From: Flaccisagitta enflata
Taxonomy: Eukaryota > Chaetognatha > Sagittoidea > Aphragmophora
Length of the DNA: 64,000 nt
Direction of reading: 5' to 3'
NCBI GenBank assembly: GCA_965153355.1
Contig: OZ231126.1
Location: 806,001-870,000, forward strand
Under the pieces are notes generated by a model. The model did not search any database. It saw only the letters and a list, made by a program, of their open reading frames with translations, and was not told the DNA's origin. Made by a program: the position numbers and the translations under genes. Shown here one piece after another: positions 62,284 through 64,000 of this stretch (positions are counted from its first letter, which is position 1; each line of letters starts with the position of its first letter).

Positions 62284-63318
62284 TTAATATTCATTTAAAA
62301 ATTCATTCAATACCGTAGACATGCGTGACGTTCTTCCCCGCGCGGCCGGTGGTCTTTCGAAGCCTCGATCGAGGCCTCTCTCGTAACTCCTTTCGTAGCC
62401 TCGATCTTGACCTCCTCGTTCGTAGCCGCGATCTTCGCTATCATCTCTCAGCCTCTGCCTCGAAGCCGAGTAAGATCCACGCCGCGATGAAACGACGCTG
62501 TAAGCGTCATCATCGTTATCGTAATTGTAATCATCATCTCCACCGTAAACGCTTCCGTAATCATCTTCATCTCCTCCCGTTCCTCTTCCTCCTCTTCTCC
62601 CTCTCCTCCTCATCCCCGCCCCTGACCCTGCCCCTCCACCTCCACTGCCTCTCTTCTTACTGGGCGTTTGCGGCCTTCTTTCCTCTCTCTTAGCCGCTTC
62701 CTGTAAATACTGTTGCCTTCCTTCCGGCGTTAATTTCAATTGCATTTGTACGTTTTCCATTTCGTTCTTTTGATTGTCCTCTCTTTGGCGATCGTGTTCG
62801 ATTCGTAATTTGTCGTACATAATCTCAACTTCGCGTTTTTCTTTTTCCAATTTGGCCACGAATTTTTGAGAGGTTTTTAGTTGGTCCTGCAAGAAGGGGA
62901 GGGGGGGGGGGTTGGTGTAAAATTTGAAAGCCTTGCTTCTTGGTAAACTCGAAGAAGATGAAGTAGTACATGAAGACGAAGAAGAAGACGAAGGACAAGA
63001 AGAACAAGGGGAATGGGGAAGAAGAAGAAGAAGAAGAAGAAGAAGAAGAAGAAGAAGAAGAAGAAGAAGAAGAAGAAGAAGAAGAAAAAGAAGAAGAAGA
63101 AGAAGAAGAAGAAGAAGAAGAGAAAGAAGAAGAAGAAGAGGAAGATGAAGAAGGAAGAAGAATATAGAAAAAGAAAAGAAAAAAAAAGAAGAGAAAGAAA
63201 AAAAGGAAAGAAAAAGACAAATATGAAGGAAAAAGAGGAGGAGGAAGAAAGAGAAACAACAAATACAACAACAGCAGCAACAGCAACAACAACAAATACA
63301 ACAACAACAACAACAAAT

Positions 63319-63358
<40 letters not shown>

Positions 63359-63504
63359 CCACAACCACAACCACAACCACAACCACAACCACAACCACAA
63401 CAACAACAACCTTCATTACCTTTTGCACATCGATTCTCTTTTTCATATTGTTGATATCTTGTGCCGCTGATGCGACTTTGAATTCCATAACTGCTACAAC
63501 AGCG

Positions 63505-63591
<87 letters not shown>

Positions 63592-63597
63592 GCTACG

Positions 63598-63634
<37 letters not shown>

Positions 63635-63640
63635 AAACAA

Positions 63641-63677
<37 letters not shown>

Positions 63678-63781
63678 AACAACAACAACAACAACAACGA
63701 CCTCCATTACCTTTTGCACGTCGATTCTCTTTTTCATGTTGTTGATATCTTGTGCCGCTGATGCGACTTTGAATTCCATAA
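62284..63781 (-). CDS. coiled-coil protein with Gly/Arg/Tyr-rich tail (3' part; gene continues beyond window)
   Basis: Minus strand. Exons seen: 63711-63781 and its duplicate 63420-63490 (71 nt each, same peptide MEFKVASAAQDINNMKKRID-VQK), then 62284-62886 after the acceptor CCTTCTTGCAG. The last exon opens with a heptad-like coiled coil (DQLKTSQKFVAKLEKEKREV and on, about 55 residues), a segment with LTPEGRQQYLQ, then GSGGGGAGSG, an acidic/tyrosine stretch and RGYERGG-type repeats to TAA. Introns hold (GAA)n and (CAA)n tracts. I cannot name the family; cytoskeletal, ciliary or RNA-granule proteins would fit. The 5' exons lie outside the window. Confidence 0.7.
63015..63410. repeat. (GAA)n and (CAA)n intronic microsatellites
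   Basis: GAA to about 63140, purine-rich to 63255, then CAA and CCACAA units. Glu-, Ser- and Val-rich frames are artefacts. Confidence 0.97.
63500..63705. repeat. (CAA)n between the duplicated exons
   Basis: AAC units with few interruptions; together with the exon it forms the 291-bp duplicated unit. Confidence 0.97.
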
Positions 63782-63787
63782 CTGCTA

Positions 63788-63795
63788 CAACAGCG

Positions 63796-63872
<77 letters not shown>

Positions 63873-64000
63873 AACAACGACAACAAGAACAACAACGACA
63901 ACGACGACCACGACAACAACGACAACAAAGACCACAACAACCACAACGACAACAACGACCACAACAACCACAACGACAACAACAACAACAACAACAACAA
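63788..64000. repeat. (CAA)n to the window end
   Basis: AAC units, then AAC/GAC/CCAC mixtures. Runs off the window. Confidence 0.97.

Noticed and set aside
62877-63971. 364-codon minus frame with poly-Val, Phe and Ser
   Set aside because: It reads through introns made of (GTT)n and (TTC)n. Only the two 71-nt exons inside it are credible.

Overview
This window looks like nuclear DNA from an invertebrate metazoan; I cannot place it to phylum. Support for a metazoan: spliced genes with GT..AG introns, a Ly6/uPAR-like GPI-anchored protein, a coiled-coil protein, two types of non-LTR retrotransposon remnant, and several non-autonomous DNA transposon families with clean target duplications. There are no operons, ribosome binding sites, CRISPR arrays or rRNA. 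Most of the window is repeats: very long (AC)n, (AG)n, (AAC)n, (GTGA)n and (CAGA)n tracts, minisatellites and short transposons. Nearly all open frames over 60 codons in the tracts (poly-CV, TH, SL, RE, Q/N/T) are repeat translation and are not listed as genes.

Layout. 1-4.4 kb: AT-rich flank, a hAT-type MITE (284-579), nested foldback elements and a candidate last exon (4174-4391, +). 5.1-5.9 kb: candidate minus-strand exons around a foldback MITE. 6.2-13 kb: short 'CAAGGCC...GACTAA' elements (called HINE-like below), a 600-bp mariner-type MITE, a large foldback cluster, a 20-bp minisatellite and a tRNA-derived SINE-like repeat. 13-19.6 kb: microsatellites, a 1-kb HINE-like element with a purine minisatellite core, a second mariner-type MITE and more HINE-like copies. 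19,643-39,492: a giant inverted duplication with arms of about 9.7 and 10.1 kb facing each other across a 33-bp (TCTAA)n spacer. Each arm holds one copy of a two-exon Ly6-like gene: the right copy is intact, the left copy has a frame-breaking 5-bp difference and a transposon 8 bp upstream of its ATG. 39.5-46.5 kb: a 22-bp minisatellite, a second copy of the first hAT MITE, huge (AC)n/(CT)n tracts and nested MITEs. 46.7-48.05 kb: a three-exon gene for a small secreted Cys-containing protein. 51.2-53.2 kb: a 5'-truncated RLE-type non-LTR retrotransposon split by a 726-bp hAT-type MITE. 55.2-57.3 kb: a poorly resolved plus-strand exon cluster, apparently hit by a transposon. 57.7-58.8 kb: the 20-bp minisatellite family again. 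59-61.5 kb: second SINE-like copy and AT-rich DNA. 61.6-64 kb: the 3' part of a minus-strand coiled-coil gene with a tandemly duplicated 71-nt exon.

The most notable observation concerns the HINE-like family (about 30 copies or fragments). Each full element starts CAAGGCC, has an internal GACC/GGAC-type tetranucleotide core, and ends in a hairpin followed by AA. A 9-10 nt motif near the 5' end is the reverse complement of the 3' terminus. Across four subfamilies the two motifs change together and stay perfectly complementary. Allelic-style empty sites in the palindrome arms show a net gain of exactly two A residues per insertion. This layout resembles DINE-1/Helentron-associated elements (subterminal inverted repeats, microsatellite core, 3' stem-loop, no long target duplication). 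That assignment is inference.
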